Of a DNA stretch of 64,000 bases, positions 19,601-27,890 are shown in pieces. The translations under genes were made by a program, and so were the position numbers. The notes under the pieces are model-generated. The model did no database searches and had not been told where the DNA came from. It saw nothing but the letters and a program-made list of their open reading frames with translations. The stretch lies in assembly GCA_963791905.1 (NCBI GenBank), contig CAWBTX010000001.1:62001-126000 (forward strand), in the 5' to 3' direction. Positions within the stretch are counted from its first letter, which is position 1, and every line of letters begins with the position of its first letter. This DNA comes from Gaiellasilicea sp963791905. GTDB taxonomy: Bacteria; Actinomycetota; Thermoleophilia; Gaiellales; Gaiellaceae.

Positions 19601-20266
19601 CTAGTTCAGCACCTCGCGCGTCTTCTGATGCGCGAGGATCTTCCGCTTGACCCGCTGGAGCGCGTTGTCGATCGTCTTGCAGTCGCAGCCGAGCTCCTCG
19701 GCCATGTCCTCGTAGGAGAGGCCCTCGAGGTAGCAGCGCAGCGCCTCCGCCTCGAGCCGCGACAGGCCCGTGCCGAGGGTGAAGACGAGGCTCTGCAGCT
19801 CCTCGGTCGAGATCACGCACACGGACGGGTCGTTCGTCGAAGGCCCCGGCAGCGCGTCGCCGAGCGTGCAGTCCCCCTCCGACTCCTGGCCCGCCGGCGT
19901 GTGGCTGAACGAGATGTACTGGTTCAGGGGCTGGTGCTTGTACCGCGTCGCCGTCTTGATCGCTGTGATGATCTGGCGCGTCACGCAGAGCTCCGCGAAG
20001 CTCCGGAAGGACGTCTCCTTGTCGTGCCGGAAGTCGCGTACAGCCTTGTAGAGGCCGATCATGCCCTCCTGGATCAGATCGTCGGACTCGCCGCCGGCCA
20101 GGAAGTAGGAACTTGCCTTCAGGCGGACGAAGCCCGTGTAGCGGCGCATCAGCGCGTCGAGCGCTTCCTGGTTACCGTTCCGTGCCTTCACGACCAGCTG
20201 CAGATCCTCAAGCTCTCGTTGAGCCTTTTGTGCCGGGCCGACTGCGGTGGCGCTGCGAGCTGACAT
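19601..20266 (-). CDS. sigH: SigH-like RNA polymerase sigma factor
   Basis: 221 residues. Region 2 has LMRRYTGFVRLKASSYFL...DDLIQEGMIGLYKAVRDFR; region 4 has LSRLEAEALRCYLEGLSYEDMAEELGCDCKTIDNALQRVKRKI. This is closest to the sigma-H family of Firmicutes rather than ECF sigmas. The yacP-like and rlmB genes just upstream reproduce the Bacillus yacO-yacP-sigH order, which strengthens the name. AGGGAG lies 6 nt before ATG 20266. A promoter and a LexA-like box lie in the 159-bp upstream gap. Its regulon here is unknown; sporulation is not implied. Confidence 0.9.
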   Translation of the reverse strand: MSARSATAVGPAQKAQRELEDLQLVVKARNGNQEALDALMRRYTGFVRLKASSYFLAGGESDDLIQEGMIGLYKAVRDFRHDKETSFRSFAELCVTRQIITAIKTATRYKHQPLNQYISFSHTPAGQESEGDCTLGDALPGPSTNDPSVCVISTEELQSLVFTLGTGLSRLEAEALRCYLEGLSYEDMAEELGCDCKTIDNALQRVKRKILAHQKTREVLN

Positions 20267-20349
20267 GGCGATCTCCCTGGAAATTCACGGGTATGAGCCG
20301 AAGCATCCGCCTCTCCGGATACCCAACTCTCACCCTGAAGTTGAGGGAG

Positions 20350-20378
20350 AAAATAGCACCGCGACGCGCAAGTTACAA
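20350..20378 (-). promoter_or_regulatory. sigH promoter candidate
   Basis: Minus strand TTGTAA (20378-20373), 17-bp spacer, TATTTT (20355-20350): four of six matches to each consensus hexamer. Leader of about 80 nt before sigH. Confidence 0.55.
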
Positions 20379-20405
20379 GTCTTTTGCAGTGGACCTATTG
20401 TGTTA

Positions 20406-20419
20406 GGAACATATGTTCG
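20406..20419. promoter_or_regulatory. LexA/DinR-like SOS box
   Basis: Contains the perfect palindrome GAACATATGTTC (20407-20418), flanked as G-palindrome-G. It fits the Gram-positive LexA consensus CGAACRNRYGTTYG except for the first base. It lies 28 bp upstream of the sigH -35 candidate and 7 bp after the NYN gene. Confidence 0.6.
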
Positions 20420-20425
20420 TATTTC

Positions 20426-20863
20426 TCACTCCTCGCCTCGGCGCATACGCTCGAGCCGTTCCCGCGTCTCGGCGTCGAGCGAGTCGCGCAGGCGGGTGCC
20501 CGACGCCTCGCCGTGGCGCGTCGGCTCGAGCTCGGCCAGGAAGGTCCGGGAGGAGCGCTTCTGCACCTCCTGCCCGGAGGTCCCGCGCACCGCGAAGTCC
20601 GACGACACGAGACAGACCACCTCGGAATCGCGGTGCTCCGCGGCGAGCCGCTCCAGGAGCGCGTCCGCGTGTGACGCGTAGCGCACCGCGAGGGGCCCGA
20701 CTTCGCTGTCGGTCCCCGCCCCGTCCCAGACGAGCACGCCGCGGGCACCGCGAACGGCGACGTAGGACGCGAGCGTGTCCGTCAGCTCGCGCCGGTCCCC
20801 GCCGAACCCGCCGGCGTGGAGCAGGTTGTAGCCGTCGAAGAGATAGAGGGTCGGGTCAGCCAT
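20426..20863 (-). CDS. NYN/PIN-like ribonuclease domain protein (YacP family)
   Basis: 145 residues. LYLFDGYNLLHAG carries the first conserved Asp and Asn, VLVWDGAGT the second acidic site, and VVCLVSSDFAVRG the third, the pattern of YacP/Rae1-like NYN endoribonucleases. Bacillus YacP (Rae1) cleaves mRNA on the ribosome; the same role here is inference. Its position between rlmB and sigH matches Bacillus synteny. Confidence 0.85.
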   Translation of the reverse strand: MADPTLYLFDGYNLLHAGGFGGDRRELTDTLASYVAVRGARGVLVWDGAGTDSEVGPLAVRYASHADALLERLAAEHRDSEVVCLVSSDFAVRGTSGQEVQKRSSRTFLAELEPTRHGEASGTRLRDSLDAETRERLERMRRGEE

Positions 20864-20889
20864 GCCGACTCCGACTAAGTAACAGACTG

Positions 20890-21597
20890 TTACTTGGCAT
20901 CGCGGCGGCGTCGGGCCTCGTAGAGGAGCAGTGCGGCGGCGACGCTGACGTTAAGCGACTGCACCTGCCCGGCGAGTGGGATCGAGATGGCGGCGTCGCA
21001 TGCACGCCGTACGAGCGGGCGCACGCCCTTGCCCTCGGCGCCGAAGACGAGGGACAGACCCCCGGACAGGTCCGCCGACCACATGTCCTGCTCGGCCTCC
21101 GCGTCGGCGGCGTAGATCCAGAGGTCGGCGCGCTTGATCTCGTTCAGGTAGCGCGCCAGATTCGGCACGACCGCGACGGGAAGATGCTCGACCGCTCCTG
21201 CAGACGCGCGGCACACGGCCGGCGTCACGCGCGCCGCACCGTGCGCCGGCACGACGACGCCGGTCGCCCCCGCACCTTCGGCGCTCCGCAACACCGCACC
21301 GAGGTTGCGGGGATCCGTGACCTGGTCGAGGCAGGCGAGGAGCGGCTCGTCGACGGCGGCGAGCTCGTACGCATCCGCGTACCGGTACGGCTCGCACCAG
21401 GCGAGGACGCCCTGGTGATCGCGCGTGCCCGCGGCCTCGCTTACCTCCCGGTCCGGTTTCACCAGGACGCGGAGCCCGTCACGCAGCCACGGCTCGGCCG
21501 CGACGGCCCGCTCGGTCGCCCAGAGCTCGAGCACCTCACGCGGCCCGCGCAGCGCCTCGTGCACGGGTCGGCGGCCGTAGACCTGCTCGCGCGTCAC
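20890..21597 (-). CDS. rlmB: 23S rRNA (guanosine-2'-O)-methyltransferase RlmB (SpoU/TrmH family)
   Basis: 235 residues. An N-terminal substrate-binding domain (YGRRPVHEAL) is followed by the SPOUT knot with motif 1 DQVTDPRNLGAVLRSAEGAGA (the NLGA Asn/Arg site), motif 2 LVFGAEGKGV and motif 3 IPLAGQVQSLNVSVAAALLLYEA. It methylates a 23S rRNA guanosine. GTG start at 21597 overlaps the cysS stop (GTGA), implying coupling. Confidence 0.93.
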   Translation of the reverse strand: MTREQVYGRRPVHEALRGPREVLELWATERAVAAEPWLRDGLRVLVKPDREVSEAAGTRDHQGVLAWCEPYRYADAYELAAVDEPLLACLDQVTDPRNLGAVLRSAEGAGATGVVVPAHGAARVTPAVCRASAGAVEHLPVAVVPNLARYLNEIKRADLWIYAADAEAEQDMWSADLSGGLSLVFGAEGKGVRPLVRRACDAAISIPLAGQVQSLNVSVAAALLLYEARRRRDAK

Positions 21598-22865
21598 GAC
21601 AGCGGGACGAGCTTGAACCCGCCCGCGTCGTCACGGATCTCCCACCCGGCCGCCTCGATCTCGGCGCGCAGCCGGTCGGCCTCGGCGAAGTCGCGCGACT
21701 CCCGTGCCTCGTGCCGGCGGCGGGCGAGCTCGTGCAGCGCGGCCGGCGCCTCCGCGTCGACGGCGAGGCCGGCCAGCCCAAAGAGGTCGAGCGCGCGGCG
21801 CAGCAGGTCGTGGTCGCGCCACTCGTGCATCAGGGCCAGCGCCAGCGGCGTGTTGAAGTCGTCGTCGAGCGCGCTGGCGAACTGCTCCCACGCTCCCTCG
21901 GGCGCGGGCTCGGAGGGGTTCCGGAACACCTCTCGGAACCCGTCGGCACGCGCCTGCGCAGCGGCCATCTGCTCATCCGAGAAGTCGATCGGGCTACGCC
22001 AGTGAGCGGTGAGGAAGAACAGCAGCGTCGTCTCGACGCCCCACCGGTCGAGCACCTCGGCGATCGTCTCCACGTTCCCGACCGACTTCGACATCTTCTC
22101 GCCGGTGAAGCGGAGCATCCCGTTGTGCATCCAGATCCGCGCGAACTCGTACCCGCGCGCCCTCGACTGCGCCAGCTCGTTCTCGTGGTGCGGGAACACG
22201 AGATCGAGCCCGCCGCCGTGGATCTCGAAGACCGGCCCGAGGAGGGCCTCCGCCATCGCCGAGCACTCGATGTGCCAGCCCGGCCGGCCACGCCCCCAGG
22301 GCGACTCCCACCAGGTGTCCTCGCCCTCCTTGTTGGCCTTCCAGAGCGCGAAGTCGCGCGCGTCCTCCTTGCGCGGGTTCGGCTCCTGCTCCTCGACCTG
22401 GTCCGGTTTCTGCCCCGAGAGCCGCCCGTACTCGTCCCACCGCGAGACGCGGAAGTAGACGTCCCCGTCCACCTCATAGGCGAACCCGAGCTCGACGAGA
22501 TCGGCGATGAACCGGATGATCCCGTCCATCGACTCCGTGACCCTCGGCCAGTGGTCGACGGCGTCGAGACCGAAGCGGCCGGTGTCCTCGAGGTACCACC
22601 GCGTCGCCTCCTCTGCGCGCTCGGCGCTGTGCCCGGGAGCAGCCTCGTAGATCTTGTCGTTGACGTCGGTGATGTTGTGGACGAGAGTCGCTTCGTAGCC
22701 GCGCTCGCGCAGCCACCGGGCAAGCCAGGAGAAGACGACGTAGGGCCGCGCGTTGCCGATATGGGCGCGGGCGTACACCGTCGGCCCGCACACGTACATG
22801 CCGATGCTCGCGGGCGCCGGCGGCAGCTCGACGAGCCCGCGCTGGAGGGTGCTATAGAGCCGCAT
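21594..22865 (-). CDS. cysS: cysteinyl-tRNA synthetase
   Basis: 423 residues, a little shorter than typical. HIGH-type motif ARAHIGNARPYVVF, KMSKS motif in GEKMSKSVGNV, and zinc ligands in MYVCGPTVY, WHIECSAM and FPHHENE. The KMSKS, zinc and C-terminal DALR-like features fit CysRS. The mycothiol ligase MshC is a paralog, but rlmB linkage supports CysRS. It overlaps gltX by 14 bp, as part of one minus-strand operon. Confidence 0.94.
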   Translation of the reverse strand: MRLYSTLQRGLVELPPAPASIGMYVCGPTVYARAHIGNARPYVVFSWLARWLRERGYEATLVHNITDVNDKIYEAAPGHSAERAEEATRWYLEDTGRFGLDAVDHWPRVTESMDGIIRFIADLVELGFAYEVDGDVYFRVSRWDEYGRLSGQKPDQVEEQEPNPRKEDARDFALWKANKEGEDTWWESPWGRGRPGWHIECSAMAEALLGPVFEIHGGGLDLVFPHHENELAQSRARGYEFARIWMHNGMLRFTGEKMSKSVGNVETIAEVLDRWGVETTLLFFLTAHWRSPIDFSDEQMAAAQARADGFREVFRNPSEPAPEGAWEQFASALDDDFNTPLALALMHEWRDHDLLRRALDLFGLAGLAVDAEAPAALHELARRRHEARESRDFAEADRLRAEIEAAGWEIRDDAGGFKLVPLS

Positions 22866-23862
22866 GGACCCTCCGCAGCGCCTCGTCGCGAGGGAGAGCC
22901 GCGATCACGGCCGAGAGCTCCGGCCCCCGCTCTGCGCCCGTCAGCGCCAGCCGGAGCGACTTCAGGTCGCCGCCGACCGCCTTCAGCTCCCGCACGAGCT
23001 CGCGCCCGTCGAGACCATCCGCCCGCAGCTCGGCGAACCGCTCCAGCGTCGGGCGCGCAGCCTCGGTGACCTTCACCGGCTCGGGCGTGAGGATCGACTG
23101 GGCGATCTCGCGCGCCTCGACGAGGTTCCGTGCCCCGCGGAGCGCGGGCACGAGGCCCGGGGGAGCGCCGGAGGCCTCGGCGAGCTCCTCGTCCGGCATC
23201 GAGGCGATCGTGTCGATCGCGAGGCGGCGAATTCGAGGAAGGTCGAGGTGGACGTCGTGCGCGGGTTCGCCGAGCTCCTCGAGGTACGCGCGCAGGGCCG
23301 CGGCGGGGATGCCTGCCTCCCGCAGATCGGCCACCGTCGCGACCGGGCTGTTCCGCTTGGAGAGCTTCTTGCCGTCGTCGCCGAGCAGGAGGCCGTGGTG
23401 GACGTACTCCGGCGGCTCGAAGCCGAGTGCGCGTGCGAGCTCGAGCTGCGGCTCGGTGTTCGCGCGGTGGTCGGCGCCGCGGACGACGTGCGTGATCCCG
23501 AAGTCGTGGTCGTCGACGACGCTTGCGAGGTGATACGTCGGCGTGCGGTCGGAGCGGAGCAGGGTGAGCCTGCCGAAGCGCAGCGCCCCCTCGGCGTCCT
23601 CGGTGCCGATTGCAGCGGCGGCCTCGCGATGACGCTCGACGCGCATGCTCTGCCGTACGGGCCCTTCGTCCCAGTCAAGCCCGAGCCAGCGAAGATCGTC
23701 CGCGATCGCGTCCGCACCACCCTCGAGCTCCCGTCCCGCGTCGGTGTCGTCGATGCGGAGCAGGAGCCAATCTCCCCGCCGCCGGTTGACGACGGCCGAG
23801 AGCGCGCCGCCGAGATGGAGCGGCCCGGTGGGGCTGGGAGCGAAGCGGGTGCGGCTCGTCAC
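22852..23862 (-). CDS. gltX: short glutamyl-tRNA synthetase-like protein
   Basis: 336 residues against about 470 for standard GluRS. HIGH-like FAPSPTGPLHLGGALSA, VVDDHDFGITHVVRGADH and the KMSKS-like motif KKLSKRN are intact. The C-terminus retains a reduced helical anticodon region (KSLRLALTGAERGPELSAVIAAL). About 55 residues seem missing from the catalytic domain between the LDWDEGP segment and LTLLRSD, and no zinc cysteines are present. GluQ-RS is less likely because C-terminal GluRS features remain. GTG start with TACATT 6 nt upstream suggests a leaderless transcript. Confidence 0.85.
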   Translation of the reverse strand: MTSRTRFAPSPTGPLHLGGALSAVVNRRRGDWLLLRIDDTDAGRELEGGADAIADDLRWLGLDWDEGPVRQSMRVERHREAAAAIGTEDAEGALRFGRLTLLRSDRTPTYHLASVVDDHDFGITHVVRGADHRANTEPQLELARALGFEPPEYVHHGLLLGDDGKKLSKRNSPVATVADLREAGIPAAALRAYLEELGEPAHDVHLDLPRIRRLAIDTIASMPDEELAEASGAPPGLVPALRGARNLVEAREIAQSILTPEPVKVTEAARPTLERFAELRADGLDGRELVRELKAVGGDLKSLRLALTGAERGPELSAVIAALPRDEALRRVHAAL

Positions 23863-23868
23863 CGCCCC

Positions 23869-23874
23869 AATGTA
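23869..23874 (-). promoter_or_regulatory. candidate leaderless -10 element of gltX
   Basis: TACATT (minus strand) lies exactly 6 nt before GTG 23862. Confidence 0.5.
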
Positions 23875-23882
23875 ACGAGGGC

Positions 23883-24107
23883 CTACCGCGCGTAGTCGAA
23901 GGGCCGTGGCGCCGGCTTATCGTCATGCCGGCAACGGTGGGGCTTCGGCGCGGGCTCCTCGGGCTCGGCGGCGGCGAGCTGCCATTGCTCGGGGGGAGCC
24001 ACGACCGCAAGCCTCGGCAGCGCGAGCGCCCCGAACGCTCCCGCGGCCAGGGCAAGCGCCGCGAAGAAGATCACCAGTCGCCAGACGGGCGGCCGACCGC
24101 TCTCCAC
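23883..24107 (-). CDS. small single-pass membrane protein, unknown function
   Basis: 74 residues. One hydrophobic helix (about 9-32, LVIFFAALALAAGAFGALAL) follows a short basic N-terminus; the tail is Pro/Glu-rich and ends with a His/Cys/Lys segment (KPHRCRHDDKPAPRPFDYAR). It has its own TAGCGT hexamer 6 nt before the GTG. It sits between the HtrA lipoprotein and gltX. Family not recognised. Confidence 0.6.
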   Translation of the reverse strand: MESGRPPVWRLVIFFAALALAAGAFGALALPRLAVVAPPEQWQLAAAEPEEPAPKPHRCRHDDKPAPRPFDYAR

Positions 24108-24113
24108 GCCTCG

Positions 24114-24119
24114 ACGCTA
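24114..24119 (-). promoter_or_regulatory. candidate leaderless -10 element of the small membrane protein gene
   Basis: TAGCGT (minus strand), 6 nt before GTG 24107; same hexamer and spacing as at 10167 and 38136. Confidence 0.45.
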
Positions 24120-24139
24120 GCACGGGAGGTAGCTCGACG

Positions 24140-25222
24140 CTAACCGGGGAGCCTGGCCGGCCGCTTCACGAGCGTCACCGTCACCAGTCTCGGGCCTGCG
24201 CTGTCCACCAGCTCGAGCTCGATCTGCTCGCCGATCTCGCGCTCGGCGAGCTCCTCCTCGAACGCCGCCGCCGACCGCACGGGCGTCCCGTCGATGGCGA
24301 CGATCACGTCGCCGACGACGACGCCCGCCTGCGCCGCCGGCTGGCCGTCGTACACGGCGCTCACGACCACGCCGCGGACCGAGGGATCGAGCCCGAGGCG
24401 GACCGCGGCGGCGTCCGACTCGACCGAGCCGACGGCGACGCCGAACCACGCTCGCGCGGCGGCCGGCCGCTTGATCCGCTGGATCACCGGCAGCGCCTCC
24501 TCGATCGCGATCGCGAAACCGATGTTCTCGGCGTCCTGCTGGCGCGCGACCGCGGTGTTGATGCCGACCAGCCGGCCCGCCAGGTCGACGAGCGGCCCGC
24601 CCGAGTTGCCGGGGTTGATCGCCGCGTCCGTCTGCAGCAGCCCCTTCAGCCGAGCCGCCCCGGCCGGCTCGACGGTGCGGTCGAGGCCGGAGACGATGCC
24701 TCGGGTCACGGTCGGCCCGCCGAGCCCGAGCGGATAGCCGATCGCGACGACCGCGTCGCCCAGACGAAGCGCCTGGGACTTCCCGATGCGGATCGGCACG
24801 AGGTTCTTTGCGGCAACTCGAATCACCGCCAGGTCGCGCTCGGGCGCGACGCCGATCACCTCTCCGCGCAGCGTGCGCCGCGACGCGTCGTTGAACGCGA
24901 CGTTTACGCGGGTCGTCCCCTCGACGACGTGGTTGTTCGTGACGATGATCCCCTCGCGGTCGAGCACCACGCCGGATCCCTCTCCGCTGCCGCCGCCGAA
25001 GCTCGTCGTGCGCACGTTCACGACCGAAGGCAGCACGCGCTCGACCATGTCGGCCACGGACGTTCCCGGCCCAGGCGCCTCAACGGACTCGACCGTGGTG
25101 ACGGTCACCGTCTCGGTAGTCGTCGGCCCGGCCGGCGCTGCCTCCTCGTCACCGCCGAGCGAGCAGGCGGTCGGAACGAGCAGCAGCGCGAGAGCGGTCA
25201 GCCCGGCGAGCCCGCGGCTCAC
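24140..25222 (-). CDS. HtrA/DegP-like PDZ serine protease, lipoprotein
   Basis: 360 residues. The signal peptide ends in a lipobox LVPTAC (Cys20), so the protease is probably lipid-anchored outside the membrane. A Thr/Val-rich linker follows. The trypsin-like triad is His98 (TNNHVV), Asp130 (ERDLAVI) and Ser207 (NPGNSGGP). One PDZ domain covers about 255-350. HtrA proteases degrade or refold misfolded envelope proteins. GTG start overlaps the VWA gene stop (GTGA), making it the last gene of the MoxR-VWA operon. Confidence 0.93.
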   Translation of the reverse strand: MSRGLAGLTALALLLVPTACSLGGDEEAAPAGPTTTETVTVTTVESVEAPGPGTSVADMVERVLPSVVNVRTTSFGGGSGEGSGVVLDREGIIVTNNHVVEGTTRVNVAFNDASRRTLRGEVIGVAPERDLAVIRVAAKNLVPIRIGKSQALRLGDAVVAIGYPLGLGGPTVTRGIVSGLDRTVEPAGAARLKGLLQTDAAINPGNSGGPLVDLAGRLVGINTAVARQQDAENIGFAIAIEEALPVIQRIKRPAAARAWFGVAVGSVESDAAAVRLGLDPSVRGVVVSAVYDGQPAAQAGVVVGDVIVAIDGTPVRSAAAFEEELAEREIGEQIELELVDSAGPRLVTVTLVKRPARLPG

Positions 25223-26181
25223 GGCAGCCGCGGGAAGACCAGCGCAGCGGCGAGCATCCCCGCGAGGAGGAAGATCGCGCCTGCGCCGACGAAGAAATGC
25301 GTCACCTCTTGTCTCTTCTCCGTCTTGCTCACGAGCGAACCCAGGCGCTCGTACGACTCCTTGAGCCGGTCGGCGCTCTCGGCCTCGAAGTACTTGCCGC
25401 TCGTCGTGTCGGCGATCTGGCGCAGCGTGATCCGGTCGGGCGGGACTGGGATGACGCGCGTCTCGCCCCAGCGCGACCTCACGATCACGCCCTCGGGCGT
25501 GCCGAGCGCGACCGTGAAGACCGGGATCTTGAACGAGCGTGCGCGCTGCGCGCCCTCGATCGGCCCGAGCAGGCCCTCCGTCTGCGTGCCGTCGGAGAGC
25601 AGGACGATCGAGATCGCGCGCTCCTCCGGCGGTGCCGTCGCGGTCGCTGCTCGACCGACCTGGACGGCCCGCGCGAGGGCGTCGCCGATCGCCGTTCCGC
25701 GCTGCGGAAAGAGGTAGTCGATCGACTCGACCGCGATGGCGTGGTCGTCGGTGACCGGCGCGACCAGCTCGGCCTGGCCGGAGAACGCGACCACGCCGAC
25801 GCGATAGCGCTCAGGCAGGTCGAGCACGAAGTCGCGGACGACCTTCTGCGCGGCCTCGAGCCTCGTCGGCCGTACGTCCTCGGCGAACATGGAGCCGGAC
25901 GTGTCGATCACGAGGATCACGGTCGCGACCGGCTGATTCACCTCTCGCATCATGTTCGGCCGCGCCACGCCCACGAGCAGGGCCGTGAGCGCGAGCAGGA
26001 AGAGCGCGAGGGGCACGTGGCGGCGCCACGAGCCCGTCGACTCGACGACGCTCGCGAGCACGTCGAGGTTCGTGAAGCGCACTGCGTAGCGGTTGCGCCG
26101 CCGGCCGACGTAGACGTACGCGAGCACGACGGCGAGGAGCAGCAGCAGCCCCAGCAAGAGCCACGGCGAGCCGAATCTCAT
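25219..26181 (-). CDS. BatA-like von Willebrand factor A membrane protein
   Basis: 320 residues from ATG 26181. Two N-terminal helices (LLLGLLLLLAVVLAYVYVG and a second near 55-75), a VWA domain with intact MIDAS (VIDTSGSMFAED, later SDGTQT), and a C-terminal helix (FLLAGMLAAALVF). This matches BatA/BatB proteins of aerotolerance operons, which assemble with a MoxR ATPase at the membrane. The upstream open extension to 26328 overlaps the neighbouring gene and has no membrane or VWA features. Confidence 0.9.
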   Translation of the reverse strand: MRFGSPWLLLGLLLLLAVVLAYVYVGRRRNRYAVRFTNLDVLASVVESTGSWRRHVPLALFLLALTALLVGVARPNMMREVNQPVATVILVIDTSGSMFAEDVRPTRLEAAQKVVRDFVLDLPERYRVGVVAFSGQAELVAPVTDDHAIAVESIDYLFPQRGTAIGDALARAVQVGRAATATAPPEERAISIVLLSDGTQTEGLLGPIEGAQRARSFKIPVFTVALGTPEGVIVRSRWGETRVIPVPPDRITLRQIADTTSGKYFEAESADRLKESYERLGSLVSKTEKRQEVTHFFVGAGAIFLLAGMLAAALVFPRLP

Positions 26182-26191
26182 GTCGCGTGCC

Positions 26192-26929
26192 TCACGGATT
26201 CGGCCTCGCGCAGACCACTTGAACCTGAACCCGTACCGGCAGGCCGCTGACTTCCTCGCCCGCCCGGCCGACGACCGTGACGCGACCGCCGCGGGCGCTC
26301 GCGGTCGCGCCCACGTCCGCCAGCTCACGCGCCCTGGGCTGCCGCTTCATGTGGAAGGCGACGGCGTGCGCGTAGGAGACGAGACGCTCGTCCGGGCGGC
26401 AGCGGAGCGAGCCGGTGACCTCGCCGCCGGCGCGGAGCCGGAACGACTTCACCCGGCGCAGCGTCGGATCGCCGCGCTCCGCAGCCGCGGAGCTGAGCGA
26501 GCGCGTCGGCGGGCGCATCGTGCGGCCTCGCCCACCCCCGCCTCCGGGGATGCAGCCGAGCAGCGGCTTGAACGCGGTCGGGAGCGCGATCCTGCCCGTC
26601 TCGGTGCCTGCGAACACCGCCGCCGTCGACGTCGTCACGCCCGGGCTGATCGGGCCGCCGAGCGTGGCGGCGAAGCTGAGCTCGATGCTGCGATGAGTGA
26701 CCTCGGCATCGATTCCGCCGATGACGGCCCCCGGCGGGCAGCTCAGGTGGTAGTAGGTCGGCAGCCGCCGGGTGCCGGACTGCGCCGGGATCTTCACCCA
26801 CGGCCCGGCGACCGGGATGCAGACGAGGAGCCCGTTGCACTCGGTGCCGGCACGCGCGGTCGACTGCGCGCCCGGCGTGAGCGCCGCCAGCAGGGCGACC
26901 GCGGCTGCCACCAGCAGCAAGCGCTTCAC
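26192..26929 (-). CDS. exported protein of unknown function within the VWA operon
   Basis: 245 residues from GTG 26929, overlapping the upstream VWA stop (GTGA). A cleavable-looking signal peptide (KRLLLVAAAVALLAALTPGAQS) precedes a mature domain with scattered cysteines (CNGLLVCIPVAG, LSCPPGAVIGGID, LLGCIPGGG, LRCRPDERL, VVCARPNP) and a glycine-rich linker. The paired Cys suggest disulfides and a beta-rich fold. I do not recognise a family. Its place between two VWA genes suggests it is a partner or cargo of that complex. Confidence 0.8.
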   Translation of the reverse strand: MKRLLLVAAAVALLAALTPGAQSTARAGTECNGLLVCIPVAGPWVKIPAQSGTRRLPTYYHLSCPPGAVIGGIDAEVTHRSIELSFAATLGGPISPGVTTSTAAVFAGTETGRIALPTAFKPLLGCIPGGGGGRGRTMRPPTRSLSSAAAERGDPTLRRVKSFRLRAGGEVTGSLRCRPDERLVSYAHAVAFHMKRQPRARELADVGATASARGGRVTVVGRAGEEVSGLPVRVQVQVVCARPNP

Positions 26930-27890
26930 GGCATCCTCCCGAAGACGACGGCGGTGAAGCCGAGTGCGGCGAGCAGGAGCGCCGCTCCGGCGCCTGCGAA
27001 CGCAGCCGTCAGCTCCTTCTCCTCGGTCGTGCGTCCGATCCGGGAGCCGAGCTCCTCGTAGACGGCCTGCAGGCGGGCGCCGTCGGGCGCGGCGTAGAAC
27101 CGGCCGCGCGTGAGGGACGAGATCTCGCGCAGCGTCGTGGGGTCGGGCGGCACCGTGATGCGCTCCGTCAGGCCGTCGGGCCGCTGCACCTCGACGACGC
27201 CCTCCTCCGTCCCGAGCGCGACTGTGTAGACGGGGATGCGGAACCTCTGCGCGCGTCTGTGCCGCCTGGGCCGGCTGGAGCACGCCCTGCGTCTGCGCGC
27301 CGTCGGACAGCACGAGGATCGCTGCGGGCGGCCGCTCGCCGTCCTTCGTCCGCGCGCCGCGCGCGAGCTGGATCGAGCGCGCGATGCCGTCCCCGAGCGC
27401 GGTCCCCTCGCCCGGCCTGATCGCCTTGAGCGCTGCCTCGGTCACCTCGCGGTTGGTGGTCGCCGGCGCGACGACGTACGCGACGTCGTTGAACGTGACC
27501 ATGCCGACCCGGTACTTCGACGGCACCTTCTTCACGAACGCCCGGATAGCCTTCTGCGCTGCGGCGAGCCGCGTCGGCTTCACGTCGGTCGCCACCATCG
27601 AGCGGGACGTGTCGATCGCGAGGACGATCGTCGCCTCCTCCCGCGGCACCGACAGGGCCGCATGGGGCCGGGCAAGCCCGAGCACGAGCGCTGCGAGCGC
27701 GATCAGCAGTGAGGGCGATCGGGAAGTGGCGCCGCCAGCCGGGTCGGCCGGCGACCAGGTTCGGCACGAGCGCGGGATTGGAGAAGCGGGTCGAGTCCCG
27801 CTCGCGCCGGCGCTCGAGCAGCCAGTAGAGACCGGCGGCGACCGGGAGCACGAGGAGGGCGACGAGCGCAATTGGAGCGGCGAAGCTCAT
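26926..27890 (-). CDS. BatA/BatB-like VWA membrane protein (two frameshifts)
   Basis: Needs three frames: 27890 to about 27709, about 27707 to 27257, and about 27255 to 26926. Together they give an N-terminal helix pair (SFAAPIALVALLVLPVAAG; LLIALAALVLGLA), a VWA domain with MIDAS AIDTSRSM and later LSDGAQTQG, and a C-terminal helix (ALLLAALGFTAVVFG). An extra A near 27708 explains the first shift; the second lies in an ACGCGCG run near 27256. The coding pattern is otherwise intact, so sequence error is likelier than decay. The start overlaps the DUF58 stop (ATGA). Confidence 0.8.

Noticed and set aside
19601..20266. ECF-type sigma factor
   Set aside because: Length, region 2 and 4 sequence, and yacP/rlmB linkage fit the SigH family better.
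21051..21061. Inserted copy of the GGGGACAGACCC repeat within rlmB
   Set aside because: Only 11 bp match and the reading frame encodes the conserved LVFGAEG region, so it is coding sequence, possibly a chance match.
22852..23862. GluQ-RS (tRNA-Asp queuosine modification enzyme) instead of GluRS
   Set aside because: A C-terminal GluRS-like anticodon segment is retained and the zinc cysteines of GluQ-RS are absent; the gene also lies beside cysS as gltX usually does.
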